A stretch of DNA of 64,000 nucleotides from the NCBI GenBank assembly GCA_012862575.1, contig BLSF01000001.1:1178001-1242000 (forward strand). Reading direction: 5' to 3'. Positions within the stretch are counted from its first letter, which is position 1. Every line of letters begins with the position of its first letter. The notes below the pieces were generated by a model. That model was not told where the DNA came from and made no database searches. It saw only the letters and a program-made list of their open reading frames with translations. Shown here one piece after another: positions 49,594 to 59,472 of this stretch. This stretch comes from Parietichytrium sp. I65-24A (taxonomy: Eukaryota; Sar; Bigyra; Thraustochytrida; Thraustochytriidae). The position numbers and the translations under genes are program-made.

Positions 49594-51330
49594 ATGAGGA
49601 ACAAGGTGCTAGACGCGGCCGTGGTCGCCGCGACGGCGTTCGAGGAGATGGTGCTGGCGAGCTTTGGGCCGATGGGATATGACCAGCTGGTGGTGGACGA
49701 GGTGGGTGGCATGGTTATCTGCAGTCACGGTGGCACGATGATCTCACAATTGCCTCTGGATAGGGTTCGCGACCCGGTCGCCAAATTGGTCTTGCGCTGC
49801 CTAAAGTCGTTTGGAGAGCGGAACGGGGATGGAGTGTCCGGACTGGCTGTCCTTTTGGCGGCGGGACTCGAGCTCGTGAAGCAGCGCTGGGACACTTTCC
49901 CGGACGCTTTTGAACTTGCTGCCTTTGGGGCTGCTCTTGGACAAGTGCGTCAGGAAGCTGTCTCATCAGCTCATCTAATTTGGCCGTCATGCGCTCTACC
50001 ATCACAGAACAAAGGTGGTGGCCCGAGTGTCTCAGGCCTTCTTCACAGAGCAGAGTTGTTGTCGAGAACGTGCCTCAGCGGGCAGTTCAGTCCAAAGGTT
50101 GAGAACGAGCTGGCAGCATTCACCCGTTCCTGGGTGGAGGAGGCTCTGCGAATGAATGGTGGCGACCAAGTTTTGGGTGGTCAGGACTTGTGTAGACGAG
50201 TAATTACAGAGTTGAGCACGGGCTTGAACGGGCGATGCGTAATTTGTGCACCGTCAACATCGACTTCAATTTCGCTGGTGGAAGATGCTTCATATCTCAT
50301 TGACCGCCCCCCGCTTCATCGCATACAGGGAAAGGAGCACTTTGGGCTTCATGGTGCAGCGAGTGGGGACTCAATTTCGATGCTGGTACTCTTGTGCTCT
50401 CTATCGCCCATCAGAGCCTCCGATGATCAAGCGGTGAATGTCCGATCCGCGGAGGAATTGCAGAAGTTAGTTCTGTATCGCTCATGTCGAGTACGGGAAA
50501 ATCTGGAGGCCATTTTCAAAGCAGTCCCAGACCTGAGAGTTCTTGTCAGCACGGAAGCACTTGATGATCCTGTCTTGGAGATGACTCTGGCGAAGTCATG
50601 CGTTTCAGCACAGCTTGTACCTCCGCGACAAGCTGTTGAGCTTTGTCGCCGTGCTGGCGGTCGTCTAGTTGGAGATATCAAAGAATTTCTCCAGGATCCA
50701 AAGGAATACACTTGCCAGATCAGCGGCTGGGACGAGGTTCATCTCGGGGCAGGGAGTTTCGCGATTCGTTTGCGGGGCCTCACACGGCGAGACGGGGTTC
50801 AGAACGGCGGCTCCCCGCTTTGTCCTCAGTTCCTCCTGCGAGCCACCAGCGAAGGTCTCGCGCGGCAGTATAAATACTCGATTCGGCGCTTGCTTAAGCT
50901 CCTTTCCTTGTGGATCAACGACTTGGACATGGTCCTTTTGATGGGCGGCTGTGCCCCTGAAATTGCAGCATTCCATTTCTTTAAGAACCGGTGTAAGGAG
51001 GAGCGTATCCAACAAAAGACTTTGAGCACTGCGTTTGAGCTCGTTTCTCACGCCATGATGCGAGTGCCACTACGGTTGGCACGTGCTAGGGACCAGCGTG
51101 GTCTACCCTCCCGTTCCAACGCGCAGCTAATGCACAACATCCAAAATGCACGTTCTTCACAACTCGCTTTGCGGGACTGGGATTTGGAGTGGGTTCCAAA
51201 CGCCGTTGACGACCATGCCATTGAGCCTGCCGCGCTCAAACTTGATCAAATAGTAACTTTCGTTCAGCTCATGGAGCAAATTTGCCGCATCGACAGAGTG
51301 TGTGTTTTGAAACCGAAAGGTGTCCCATAG
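49594..51330 (+). CDS. BBS10-like chaperonin
   Basis: Single exon, 578 aa. The N-terminus is that of a divergent group II chaperonin: SFGPMGYDQLVVDEVGGMVI, then SHGGTMISQL with a DPVAKLVLRCL helix and GERNGDGVSG. This matches BBS10 (GPEGRQVLCTKPTGEVL, RNGGRLLEAL, HPIARMIVDC, KKTGDGAKT) better than CCT subunits, which keep NDGATIL and GDGTTT. The GDGT ATP motif is altered to GDGVS, as in the BBS chaperonins that do not hydrolyse ATP well. The middle and C-terminal parts are divergent. BBS6/10/12 assist assembly of the BBSome, which carries proteins in cilia, so a flagellated stage is implied. BBS12 or MKKS are less likely alternatives. It starts 19 nt after the CX9C stop codon. Confidence 0.6.
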   Translation: MRNKVLDAAVVAATAFEEMVLASFGPMGYDQLVVDEVGGMVICSHGGTMISQLPLDRVRDPVAKLVLRCLKSFGERNGDGVSGLAVLLAAGLELVKQRWDTFPDAFELAAFGAALGQVRQEAVSSAHLIWPSCALPSQNKGGGPSVSGLLHRAELLSRTCLSGQFSPKVENELAAFTRSWVEEALRMNGGDQVLGGQDLCRRVITELSTGLNGRCVICAPSTSTSISLVEDASYLIDRPPLHRIQGKEHFGLHGAASGDSISMLVLLCSLSPIRASDDQAVNVRSAEELQKLVLYRSCRVRENLEAIFKAVPDLRVLVSTEALDDPVLEMTLAKSCVSAQLVPPRQAVELCRRAGGRLVGDIKEFLQDPKEYTCQISGWDEVHLGAGSFAIRLRGLTRRDGVQNGGSPLCPQFLLRATSEGLARQYKYSIRRLLKLLSLWINDLDMVLLMGGCAPEIAAFHFFKNRCKEERIQQKTLSTAFELVSHAMMRVPLRLARARDQRGLPSRSNAQLMHNIQNARSSQLALRDWDLEWVPNAVDDHAIEPAALKLDQIVTFVQLMEQICRIDRVCVLKPKGVP

Positions 51331-52103
51331 CGCTCCACGATATTCGAAGATAGACTTTTTCGCTCGTGCTAGTCTGAATTATCTTTTCCGGTAGAAATGG
51401 CTTGGGACGAGAGTCCCATCCGCGGGATAGAAGATTTCCATAAGACCGCCACCTGGACCCCCACCCTTAGACGGTTCTATTGAATTGTCTGATCATTTTT
51501 TCCCCTGCAGTAACGCTGGTACTCTATCAACTAATGCAGAATAAGCTAACATAGCGCAACGCGTATCGCAATCCTGGAATGTTCTGGACTTCTACTCCCT
51601 CACTAAGCGCCTCACTATCATCCTCATTACCCAAATTCAAACTCAACCGCCCATCCCGCATCCTATCCACTCCTACAGACCTCCCTACCATCCAATCCTC
51701 CTTTTTCTATCTTTCCACCACCCTACCTCAATCCGCTACCCACAACCATAATCCATACCACCACCCACCACCAGCACTAACCCCCATCCCAAAGTTATCC
51801 TTAACCACCCTTACCGGGGCAGTTCTTTGACGCCACTGAGCGTAGCGACGGGTAGCATAAACGGTAGGATTGCGTGTGGCGAGTGGGCGGGTGTGATAGA
51901 TAGATACATAGATACATAGATACATAGATTGAGATTGATTGATTGATAAAGAGAGAGAGAGAGAGAAAGAAGGACAGCAGAACCCTAAAGCGAGAGAGGC
52001 AGCGGAGACGCGGAGTGTAACTGCGGCACGAGAGGAGAGAGAGAGAGAGAGGAGCACGGCGGAGACAGCAAAGAGGAAAGCAAACAAGCAAACAAAAGGC
52101 AAC
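51331..52103. other. Intergenic stretch upstream of UAP56
   Basis: 770 bp with a C-rich, A-rich pyrimidine block (about 51600-51800), a GATACATA tandem (about 51896-51930) and GA-rich repeats (about 51950-51966 and 52036-52052) close to the UAP56 start. No gene seen. Confidence 0.4.
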
Positions 52104-54213
52104 ATGGCTGGTGAGTGAATGAGTGAATGAACGCCGCGGCGAGTGGCATATGGTTGCAGAAGAATGGGTAGTTGGATAGATAGTTGGTTGCACGATGAGG
52201 ACGAGGATGTGGAATGAAGAACGACGGATTAGTGCGGACGCCGACGGTGGATGCGGGCGTTGATGGACGCACCGCTTTCAGAGAAACAGAGAGAGGTGAC
52301 GCAGCGGATTCCGGGAGCTTGGAAGACGTAGATCTGGCGACGGATGCGTGATGCTACGAGCTAGAGACAGACCGAGAGTGACGTTCGAGTAGAAGATGTG
52401 CTGGAGCAATGGCGCGCAGTGCGGCGAATGATGGATTTCATGTGCCGTGGACGGCGAGAATGCTTTGTTCTTGTGTGCGTGTGTTTTCTACGATACACGA
52501 GCGCTTTGATGACGATGCGCGTGTGTGGTTCGGATGCCGGGCTTTATGATCGCGAGGGCGAGACGGGTCGCAGTGTGTGTGTCTGTCTGTCCCTTGATGA
52601 TTTTAACGTGCTGGCTTAATCACTCAGAGTCCCATGGCGGCGAGTGGATGGGGCCTCTGTGTGATTCGCGTACACGCTAGGTGCCGTGTTTTTCTTGTTT
52701 TTGGCAATTGGCATCTGTGTTTCAGCCCCGCCTGTCTACTCAGAGATGCTCATGTTTTTATGGTCTTCATTCATTCCTCGTTCCATCGTCTCTCAAGTGC
52801 TACACCATCGCCCTTCCTTTTTCCAATATATATACTGACTGAATGAATTCAAATCTGCCCTATATTACCATGCGCAGATGACGAACTTCTTGATTACGAG
52901 GAGGAGGCGGTACCTCAGGAGAAGGCAGCTGGCGACAAGCAGGTGAAGAAGGGTTCATACGTAGGTGTCCACAGCAGTGGCTTCAAGGACTTTATCCTCA
53001 AGCCAGAGTTGACCCGTGCTATTGTTGACTGCGGTTTCGAGCACCCATCGGAGGTGCAGCACGAATGTATTCCACAGGCTATTCTCGGTGGAGACATCAT
53101 CTGCCAGGCCAAGTCTGGTATGGGTAAGACCGCTGTGTTTGTTCTCGCCACCCTTCACCAGCTAGACCCTAAGGTCAACCAAATTTCGGTGGTTGTGCTG
53201 TGCCACACCCGTGAGCTGGCTTTCCAGATTCACAACGAGTACCAGAGGTTTTCCAAGTACCTCAAGGAGGTCAAGACCGCAGTATTCTTTGGCGGAGTCC
53301 CTGCTGAGGAGCACAGAAAAAGTCTTAAGGAGAGCGTTCCACACATTGCTATCGGTACACCTGGCCGCATGCTCCAGCTTTCTGTCAAGGAGAAGGCAAT
53401 GGACCTCAGCCACGTCAAGCACTTTGTGATGGATGAATGCGACAAGATGCTCGAGAAGCTTGACATGCGTCAAGACGTCCAGACCATCTTCCGCCAGACT
53501 CCACATTCCAAGCAGGTCATGATGTTTTCTGCGACCCTCGCAAAGGAGATCCGCCCGATCTGCAAGAAGTTTTGCCAGGATGCTATGGTAAGTTTTTTGT
53601 TTCTCTTCAAGTTGGATTTATCGCAGCCATTTCATCACATTGACACCCACAATCTGACTCCGATCCACCACAGGAAATCTACGTCGATGATGAGACCAGA
53701 CTCACTCTCCACGGTCTTCAACAGTACTACGTCAATCTCGAGGAGAAAGCAAAGAACCGCAAGTTGAACGACTTGCTCGATGCTCTCGAATTCAATCAAT
53801 GCATTATTTTCACCAGCAAGGTGAACCGCGCCACCGAACTCGCAAAGCTCTTGGTAGAGTGCAACTTTCCAGCGATCTGCGCAACTTCCAAGATGGCACA
53901 GGAGAAGCGTCTTGAGGTTCTCGAGAAGTTCAAGAACTTTGATGCTCGCATTCTCGTAACCACCGATCTGATGGGTCGCGGAATTGATATCGAGCGTGTC
54001 AACGTTGTCATCAACTACGATTTCCCTGACAGCTCCGACTCCTACTTGCACCGCGTCAACCGCGCTGGCCGATTCGGAACCAAGGGTCTGGCCGTTTCTT
54101 TCATCTCCACTCCTATGGACGAGGAGGTGCTTAAATCTGTGCAGAGTCGTTTCGAGGTGAGCATCCCAACCATGCCTGACACCATTGACAGCAGTACCTA
54201 CATGACTGCTTAA
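52104..54213 (+). CDS. SUB2: DEAD-box RNA helicase UAP56/SUB2 (three exons)
   Basis: Exon 1 carries just seven coding bases (52104-52110, ATGGCTG), exon 2 is 52878-53587 and exon 3 is 53674-54213; introns are 767 and 86 bp. The join gives [14 protein letters not shown], the typical start of this family, and 418 aa (human 428). Helicase motifs are all seen: Q motif region [11 protein letters not shown], Walker [15 protein letters not shown] box [11 protein letters not shown] motif FSATL, and motif [18 protein letters not shown]56/SUB2 acts in spliceosome assembly and, with TREX, in mRNA export. The DECD box and the N-terminal ELLDYE set it apart from eIF4A. The long first intron in the leader could serve autoregulation, as in other eukaryotes where the gene has retained introns (inference). 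Confidence 0.97.
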
Positions 54214-54646
54214 AAGAATATCTGCCCGCGGTGATCAAAGCCCACCACTCACTCTCCTTCACACCAATTTAAAAATATTTTTTAAAATGAATTACATGCA
54301 TTCACAAAGAGAAAAATACAACCTTCTTGCTATCCTGTTCGAGAACCTGTGCTCACAGTCAGTTCAGAGAAAGGGGCGTGTGAACTGTGAAAGTACTCCT
54401 TCCACGCTACGTGGCATTCGGACTACTTCCTGACTCGCAGTTGAGAACAAGAACAAGAAAAAAGACATGCTGGCTGCTGTGCTTTGTGAGAAGGTTTCAA
54501 GTTTCTCATTATCCTTTTTCTTTTTAATGGACGAGATTTGCTCACTGCGCCGCAACTTGAAAACAATCTACCGCCTATACTTTAAATGTCAAGTAGCTAC
54601 ACTTCCCACGAATCAGCTCGGGAAAGCCTTTTGCTGTTGGTTTCAT
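54214..54646. other. Convergent 3' region
   Basis: 433 bp between the UAP56 stop (+) and the OTU protease stop (-). AT-rich at the UAP56 side (TTTAAAAATATTTTTTAAAA, about 54268-54287). Nothing else stands out. Confidence 0.35.
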
Positions 54647-56521
54647 TTAAGCGCACTTTGGGCACACCTGATCCTCACGAGAGAGTAATCCATGCTCCTT
54701 ACACCTCTTGAGCGCAAATGTATCGAACAGATTGCAGAGAAATTGCGAGATACGCTTTTGACCAGTGTTTTCGGCCTCCAGTTCATGTCCACAATCATCG
54801 CACGGCCCAAGCGCTTCCTGTAGCCGACCGCATCGCGGGCACTTGAGCTGATTCAATCGCAAATTGTACTGCGCGATGTCGTCCCATGGGAATTTGCAAA
54901 AATCCGTGTCTACAGTAATATATTCAAAGTCCTTCTTGAGACTTGCAATCATGTTCAAAAGCTTGTCGACTTGCTGCATTCGGAGGTGGTCGCCTCTGCC
55001 AAATAGCCACATCCCTGCCTCGGGCAATCGAGCATATTCGTTGGCTTGATCCCAGTCCCCCAAAAACATCGGAGACGGCCCAAAAGCTTCCCTAGACTTG
55101 TCGCAAGGTACCTGGCCGCCGCCGACTGCAACATTCGAGTCACCTCGCAGCAGGCCAATAACGTCCCGTGCAACCACTAGGATTTTGCACGAGACTGGGT
55201 CGGTGAGATTGTCCCCGAATTTCAAGAACTCGCGATGTGTATCCGGATCCCTCCAGCTCTGGAATCCTGCGCATTTGAGAAAGTTCGGTGCTCCGTGCAT
55301 GGTCACGATGGCCGTCTGAATCGCTTTGTTGTCCAAGGGAAACTTCTCAAACTTTGTCATCTTGGCGCTGTCTCCTAGAAGAACTGCATCGGCCAAGTTG
55401 CTGAGTAATTTGTGCATTGTGACACAAGACTTTTGACGTAAAACTGGGGGGTTGAGTCCATAAAAGTGGACTGCAGCGCGCTTGAGCTTATTGAGAGCTT
55501 TTGAAAGCTTGTTAGGGATAGTCCACTCGAAAGACTCGCCGGGAAGTTTATCTGGTGGGATGTGACAGGTGAATTCCTCTCCGGTTTTGGGGTCGCGCAG
55601 GACGCATACATCGCCTGGCTTCTTCGTCATTGGTATGTCAATTGTTGTGGTCTGAGAATCTCCATCCGCACGGATGGTCGCATCCATCATCTGCTCGATG
55701 GTTGCCCAGACATCTGGGCACGCCTCTACAACACGATCTGCTAATTTGTCGTCCTCCTCTGCCAACAGGGAGTGTCTGGTGGGGACCACGAGCGACACGA
55801 AATGATTCTTTTCCGCTCCAGCCCAGCCGATGACGAGCGGGCAAGGCATATTGCCATCGGTATAGAGGCAATCCTGTGGCCGGTGGCGAAGCGGCAAAAA
55901 CATTCCACACCCGAGAGAGTTTCCGCCGAAGAATTCAGCCTGCTCGTCCAACACAAGAATAGGCCTTCGCAGCAGATTCGCAAAACCCAGGATGTGCTCC
56001 GGCCCTAGCCAGCGGCTGGACCTGTCGGAATGCGTGGGCAGAGCCTCATCGCACACCGAAGCCCAGTAGCCTGAAAAGCTGAGGTCGTCCATGCCCTGGT
56101 GGAACACCGAGTGATAAAACTCCTGATGATTTTTCAACTCAGCGACAAGGCCTTCGCGCAGCACATCATAAAGCACCTCTTTGCCAACCAAGCACCTCGA
56201 CAGCGCGTGCGGCAGGCACGACCCATCGCTGTCCACGGTAATCGGCACGAGCTCCACGCCGAACGACTCGGCGAGCACCGCCAGCGTACCCGCTAGATAC
56301 CCTTCCGCAGCGTGGTCCCGGAGGTGCTTGTCCTCGATTTCTAGCACTGTCGGGCAAAAGTCGAAAGCACGAAGCCCTTCAAGTTCTTCCATCGTGCGCC
56401 CAAGGCCGCCTTTCACGCTCAAACCATTTTCGCAGTCGTCGCAGCTCGCGTCTTCCACCTCCTGCACTTTCTCTTCGCCGTCCACAAGCAGCGCCCCAAG
56501 CACGCGGCACTCAAAGCACAT
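54647..56521 (-). CDS. VCPIP1-like OTU deubiquitinase with zinc motifs
   Basis: Single exon, 624 aa, ATG at 56521. An N-terminal Cys pair set (MCFEC ... CDDCE) suggests a small zinc site. Residues about 90-250 are an OTU protease: catalytic Asp/Cys in VDSDGSCLPHALSRCLVG and the distal His in EKNHFVSLV. The long helix after the Cys (VLYDVLREGLVAELKNH) and the ILGFANLLRRPILVL stretch look like VCPIP1/VCIP135, which deubiquitinates substrates with p97/VCP in Golgi reassembly and DNA repair. The C-terminus has more Cys pairs (CPRCGRLQEALGPCDDCG and, at the end, DQVCPKCA), again zinc-like. A middle region with RDPKTGEEFTCHIPPDKLPG may be a UBX-like or PUB-like domain. The active site looks intact. 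Divergent from REV1. Confidence 0.75.
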   Translation of the reverse strand: MCFECRVLGALLVDGEEKVQEVEDASCDDCENGLSVKGGLGRTMEELEGLRAFDFCPTVLEIEDKHLRDHAAEGYLAGTLAVLAESFGVELVPITVDSDGSCLPHALSRCLVGKEVLYDVLREGLVAELKNHQEFYHSVFHQGMDDLSFSGYWASVCDEALPTHSDRSSRWLGPEHILGFANLLRRPILVLDEQAEFFGGNSLGCGMFLPLRHRPQDCLYTDGNMPCPLVIGWAGAEKNHFVSLVVPTRHSLLAEEDDKLADRVVEACPDVWATIEQMMDATIRADGDSQTTTIDIPMTKKPGDVCVLRDPKTGEEFTCHIPPDKLPGESFEWTIPNKLSKALNKLKRAAVHFYGLNPPVLRQKSCVTMHKLLSNLADAVLLGDSAKMTKFEKFPLDNKAIQTAIVTMHGAPNFLKCAGFQSWRDPDTHREFLKFGDNLTDPVSCKILVVARDVIGLLRGDSNVAVGGGQVPCDKSREAFGPSPMFLGDWDQANEYARLPEAGMWLFGRGDHLRMQQVDKLLNMIASLKKDFEYITVDTDFCKFPWDDIAQYNLRLNQLKCPRCGRLQEALGPCDDCGHELEAENTGQKRISQFLCNLFDTFALKRCKEHGLLSREDQVCPKCA

Positions 56522-57306
56522 TTCTCTCCGACGCCACTCCTCTCGGCAATACTCCGCCGCCCACTGTTACGCTAATTCCCCGCGAGGACACCTCGCTCCC
56601 TCTGCTCGCCTCGCGTCTACACACGTATGTGTATGTGTATGTGTACAACTACACTCAATCTTCCACCACAAACACAAACACCAACACAAACACCTGCTGG
56701 CGTCACTACACCAATGCCTATCCGGACCCTAGGCCAGCGAGGACTGGGACGTGAGGGGACGGTACACACCCGCAGCACCTACCACTTGTATAGCTGTTCA
56801 ATAAGGCCCCGTACGTCCTCGCGAAATTGGCCGAAGAGTGTGAGTGTTGTGAGTGAATTGTTCCTGGAATCTTGTCACGGTTCCTAGTGCGCCGTATAAC
56901 GAAAAGTGTAGTGCCGCGTGGACGGGAGTGCGAGCGAGACGGCGCTACAATATACGGTAGTGCGGCGGTAGGAACTCCCGTTTTTGCGATGGACAGTGGT
57001 GGCCGCGAGGACACTTTGGCGTCGTTGGGTGAGCTCGCTGGCACTCTTAGAAAGAGAAGAGAGCGACTGCAATGAAAAGAGAGAGGGCGAGTGGGTGAGC
57101 TGTTGCAATCGACTCGGCCATAAAGAGGTCGGCGAGAAGATCAAGATCAAGAGAAAGAGAGAGAGCTCAAAAGCTCAAAAGCTGGAAAGCTGGAAAGACT
57201 CAAGTGGAAGAAGATCGGTCGCCAAAGGAAGCGGGTTCTTTGTTCTTTGTTCGACGGACGCTCGGACGCTCGGACGCTCGGAAGTGCGGGGTCGGTTGGG
57301 CACGGG
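56522..57306. other. Divergent upstream region of OTU protease and REV1
   Basis: 785 bp with GTGTAT repeats (about 56621-56645) and CGAGGACA motifs at 56583-56590 and 57006-57016. A 28-codon ORF starting at 56989 (MDSGGREDTLASLG) may be an upstream ORF in the REV1 leader. GGACGCTC tandem units precede the REV1 ATG (about 57251-57278). Confidence 0.45.
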
Positions 57307-59472
57307 ATGAGCTCGCACGACTTGGGGCAGGAAAAGTTCTTGGACAGGTTCTGGCTCAGGTCCCGCCTCCATTTCATTGGCACGTGGCGCGAGAGGTACG
57401 AGGCTCTGCTGGCAACTCTAGAGCTGGAAGCAGCACAGGCGCTTCGTCAACCGCAAAATGACAACCAAGTAGGGTCCACAACGGACGGTGAACGGGACCA
57501 CGAGCATGCAGAGGATGCAATCGATTTGAAAAGAGCGCGAGTCGATCATGAGTCGCCCAGCAGAAAACGCCGCCGCGTGCAGTTTGCGGAGAGGAAGAAG
57601 ATCTTAGCGCAAGGGCCAAAGGAGTTGCAAGGGGGAATGAAAGTTGTCTTGCATGTGGACATGGATTGCTTCTTCGCGAGCGTGAGCCTGCGAAATCGTC
57701 CAGAGCTACGCGATAAACCGGTGGTTGTCGCTTCCAGTGATCGGAACGATGCGTCAGAGGTTAGTTGTCCGAACTATCCCGCAAGGAAATTTGGGATTAA
57801 AGCCGGTGTTTCTCTGCGACGAGCTCGCGAGTTATGCCCAGAGGTGATCAGTGTACCGTATGAATTCGAAGAGTATATGGAAGTCGCCGAGGCAATGTAT
57901 AGAACTCTGTTTAGCGCGTCGCCCTTTGTATGCGGCCTAAGCTGCGATGAAGCCTTCGTTGATGTAACTCACTTGATGGAAGGCGCATGCGATAGCGTTT
58001 TAGAACGGGAGGCGCAAGCGAGACAGATTGCGGAAAAACTTCGTGCGCGGATATCCAAAAGGACCGGAGGATGCACAGCCTCGATAGGTATCGGGGTGAA
58101 CATGCTTTTGGCCAAATTAGCTACCGCCAAAGCGAAGCCAGACGGCGTGTACGCACTCTCTTTGGATGATCCCCAAGGAAAAGCTCTGCTTGCAAGATTG
58201 CAGATTAAAGAAATACCTCAAATCGGTTGGTCATCAAGCAAGGTCATTCATGAACAGCTTAATGTTTCGACGTGCGGAGAGCTTCAAAAAGTCTCTCTCG
58301 GAAGGCTTCGAGAACTATTCGGTCCGAAGAAGGGCGAGACAATTTTCAAACATTGCCGAGGTATTGACACCCGTGAAATGACGCACGACGCTGCTGCGAA
58401 ACAGAGACAGTCAATCGGCGCACAAAGTTCGTGGGGCGTCCGCATGCAAACCGAAGAAGAGGTTCAAGAATTTCTCGGAAGACTCGCTAAAGAGGTAGCG
58501 GAGCGAATGGCCTCGAGTACCACAGTGATTGGGAAGGGTGGACGTCGAGTTACTCTAACGGTTTGGAAGGCTTTGCCAAACGCCGACCCGGCCCGGAGAA
58601 AAGGATTTCTCGGGCATGGGCAATGCGACATTGTAAGCCGTTCGCAAAGTTTGGCGACAGGGATTCACACACCACAGCTTATTTTTGACATAGCAGCTAA
58701 GCTGTTTCGTAAGACCAACATCGAGCCAACGCAAGTGCGGGGACTTGGAATCAGCTGCTCTAACTTCGAAAGTGCAACTGTCGATGGGCCTTCGATCAAG
58801 ACCTGGTTTGGCAAAACAAGTGACAAGCAAAGGGAAACAACGTCGGGTTCGCTAAACCAAGTCGAGAGTCGTCAGAGCCCTGAAGCGAGCGAGGAAACCG
58901 AACAGAAGGCCAATATCGCATCTGAAAAGCCCACTCCTTCTGCGCCGCAGTCCCCACTAGACATTGTGCTTAGTCACGCCAAGTCTGATGACTATCAGGG
59001 AGAGGCAAAAGCAGAACCGGAGGAACTCAAGCAAGAGGGGGTCGCAGGCGGAAATGACGTTACCTCGGAGCACGAGGTACGGCCATCTGTTTCCGAGGAG
59101 GCGAAGAGAGCATCCTGTGTGGTCAACGCCTTCAAGACCATTCAAGCAAGCTTGAGAGCTAGCTTTGCACAAGGAATTCAGCATCGCTTGAAATTCAGAA
59201 ATGCCGTATGCGCGTCCAGTACGTCTCGGTTTTGTACTGCGGAGAATTGCAATTCGCCAGATTGTGTGCTCAAGCTTCGGCTCAGTGAGGTATGTGAACA
59301 GCTGCTCCAGCTCTGCCACGAGCTGCACGATGCTCAAATGGCATGTATGCTTGTCTCGTCCAGCAGGTCTTTCTGTCAGTTCCAATGGCCAACGTCGCAT
59401 GATTATTTCTCTGACGGCTGTGCTCAAATTTTGTCCCGCTTTATTTCAGAGCAAACGAATCCTGTTGTGTAA
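57307..59472 (+). CDS. REV1: REV1-type Y-family DNA polymerase without BRCT domain
   Basis: Single exon, 721 aa, ATG at 57307. The start holds DRFWLRSRLHFIGTWRERYEA, matching the segment that follows the BRCT domain in other REV1 proteins, then an NLS (KRKRRVQF-like, as RKRRRVQ) and the Y-family palm: HVDMDCFF, CPNYPARKFGIKAG, and SCDEAFVD with the catalytic acidic residues. The little-finger part and thumb follow (TASIGIGVNMLLAKLATAKAKPDG). REV1 inserts dCMP opposite abasic sites and serves as a scaffold for Pol zeta in translesion synthesis. The sequence is closer to REV1 than to Pol kappa or iota in this thumb region. The N-terminal BRCT, usual in REV1, is absent, and the C-terminal domain is divergent (SEVCEQLLQLCHELHDAQ may be its remnant). 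The frame is open slightly upstream with no ATG. Confidence 0.85.
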   Translation: MSSHDLGQEKFLDRFWLRSRLHFIGTWRERYEALLATLELEAAQALRQPQNDNQVGSTTDGERDHEHAEDAIDLKRARVDHESPSRKRRRVQFAERKKILAQGPKELQGGMKVVLHVDMDCFFASVSLRNRPELRDKPVVVASSDRNDASEVSCPNYPARKFGIKAGVSLRRARELCPEVISVPYEFEEYMEVAEAMYRTLFSASPFVCGLSCDEAFVDVTHLMEGACDSVLEREAQARQIAEKLRARISKRTGGCTASIGIGVNMLLAKLATAKAKPDGVYALSLDDPQGKALLARLQIKEIPQIGWSSSKVIHEQLNVSTCGELQKVSLGRLRELFGPKKGETIFKHCRGIDTREMTHDAAAKQRQSIGAQSSWGVRMQTEEEVQEFLGRLAKEVAERMASSTTVIGKGGRRVTLTVWKALPNADPARRKGFLGHGQCDIVSRSQSLATGIHTPQLIFDIAAKLFRKTNIEPTQVRGLGISCSNFESATVDGPSIKTWFGKTSDKQRETTSGSLNQVESRQSPEASEETEQKANIASEKPTPSAPQSPLDIVLSHAKSDDYQGEAKAEPEELKQEGVAGGNDVTSEHEVRPSVSEEAKRASCVVNAFKTIQASLRASFAQGIQHRLKFRNAVCASSTSRFCTAENCNSPDCVLKLRLSEVCEQLLQLCHELHDAQMACMLVSSSRSFCQFQWPTSHDYFSDGCAQILSRFISEQTNPVV

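Noticed and set aside
57307-59472. Pol kappa or Pol iota as the identity
   Set aside because: The pre-palm RLHFIGTWRERY block and the compact RRARELCPEV/SCDEAFVD pattern fit REV1 better.
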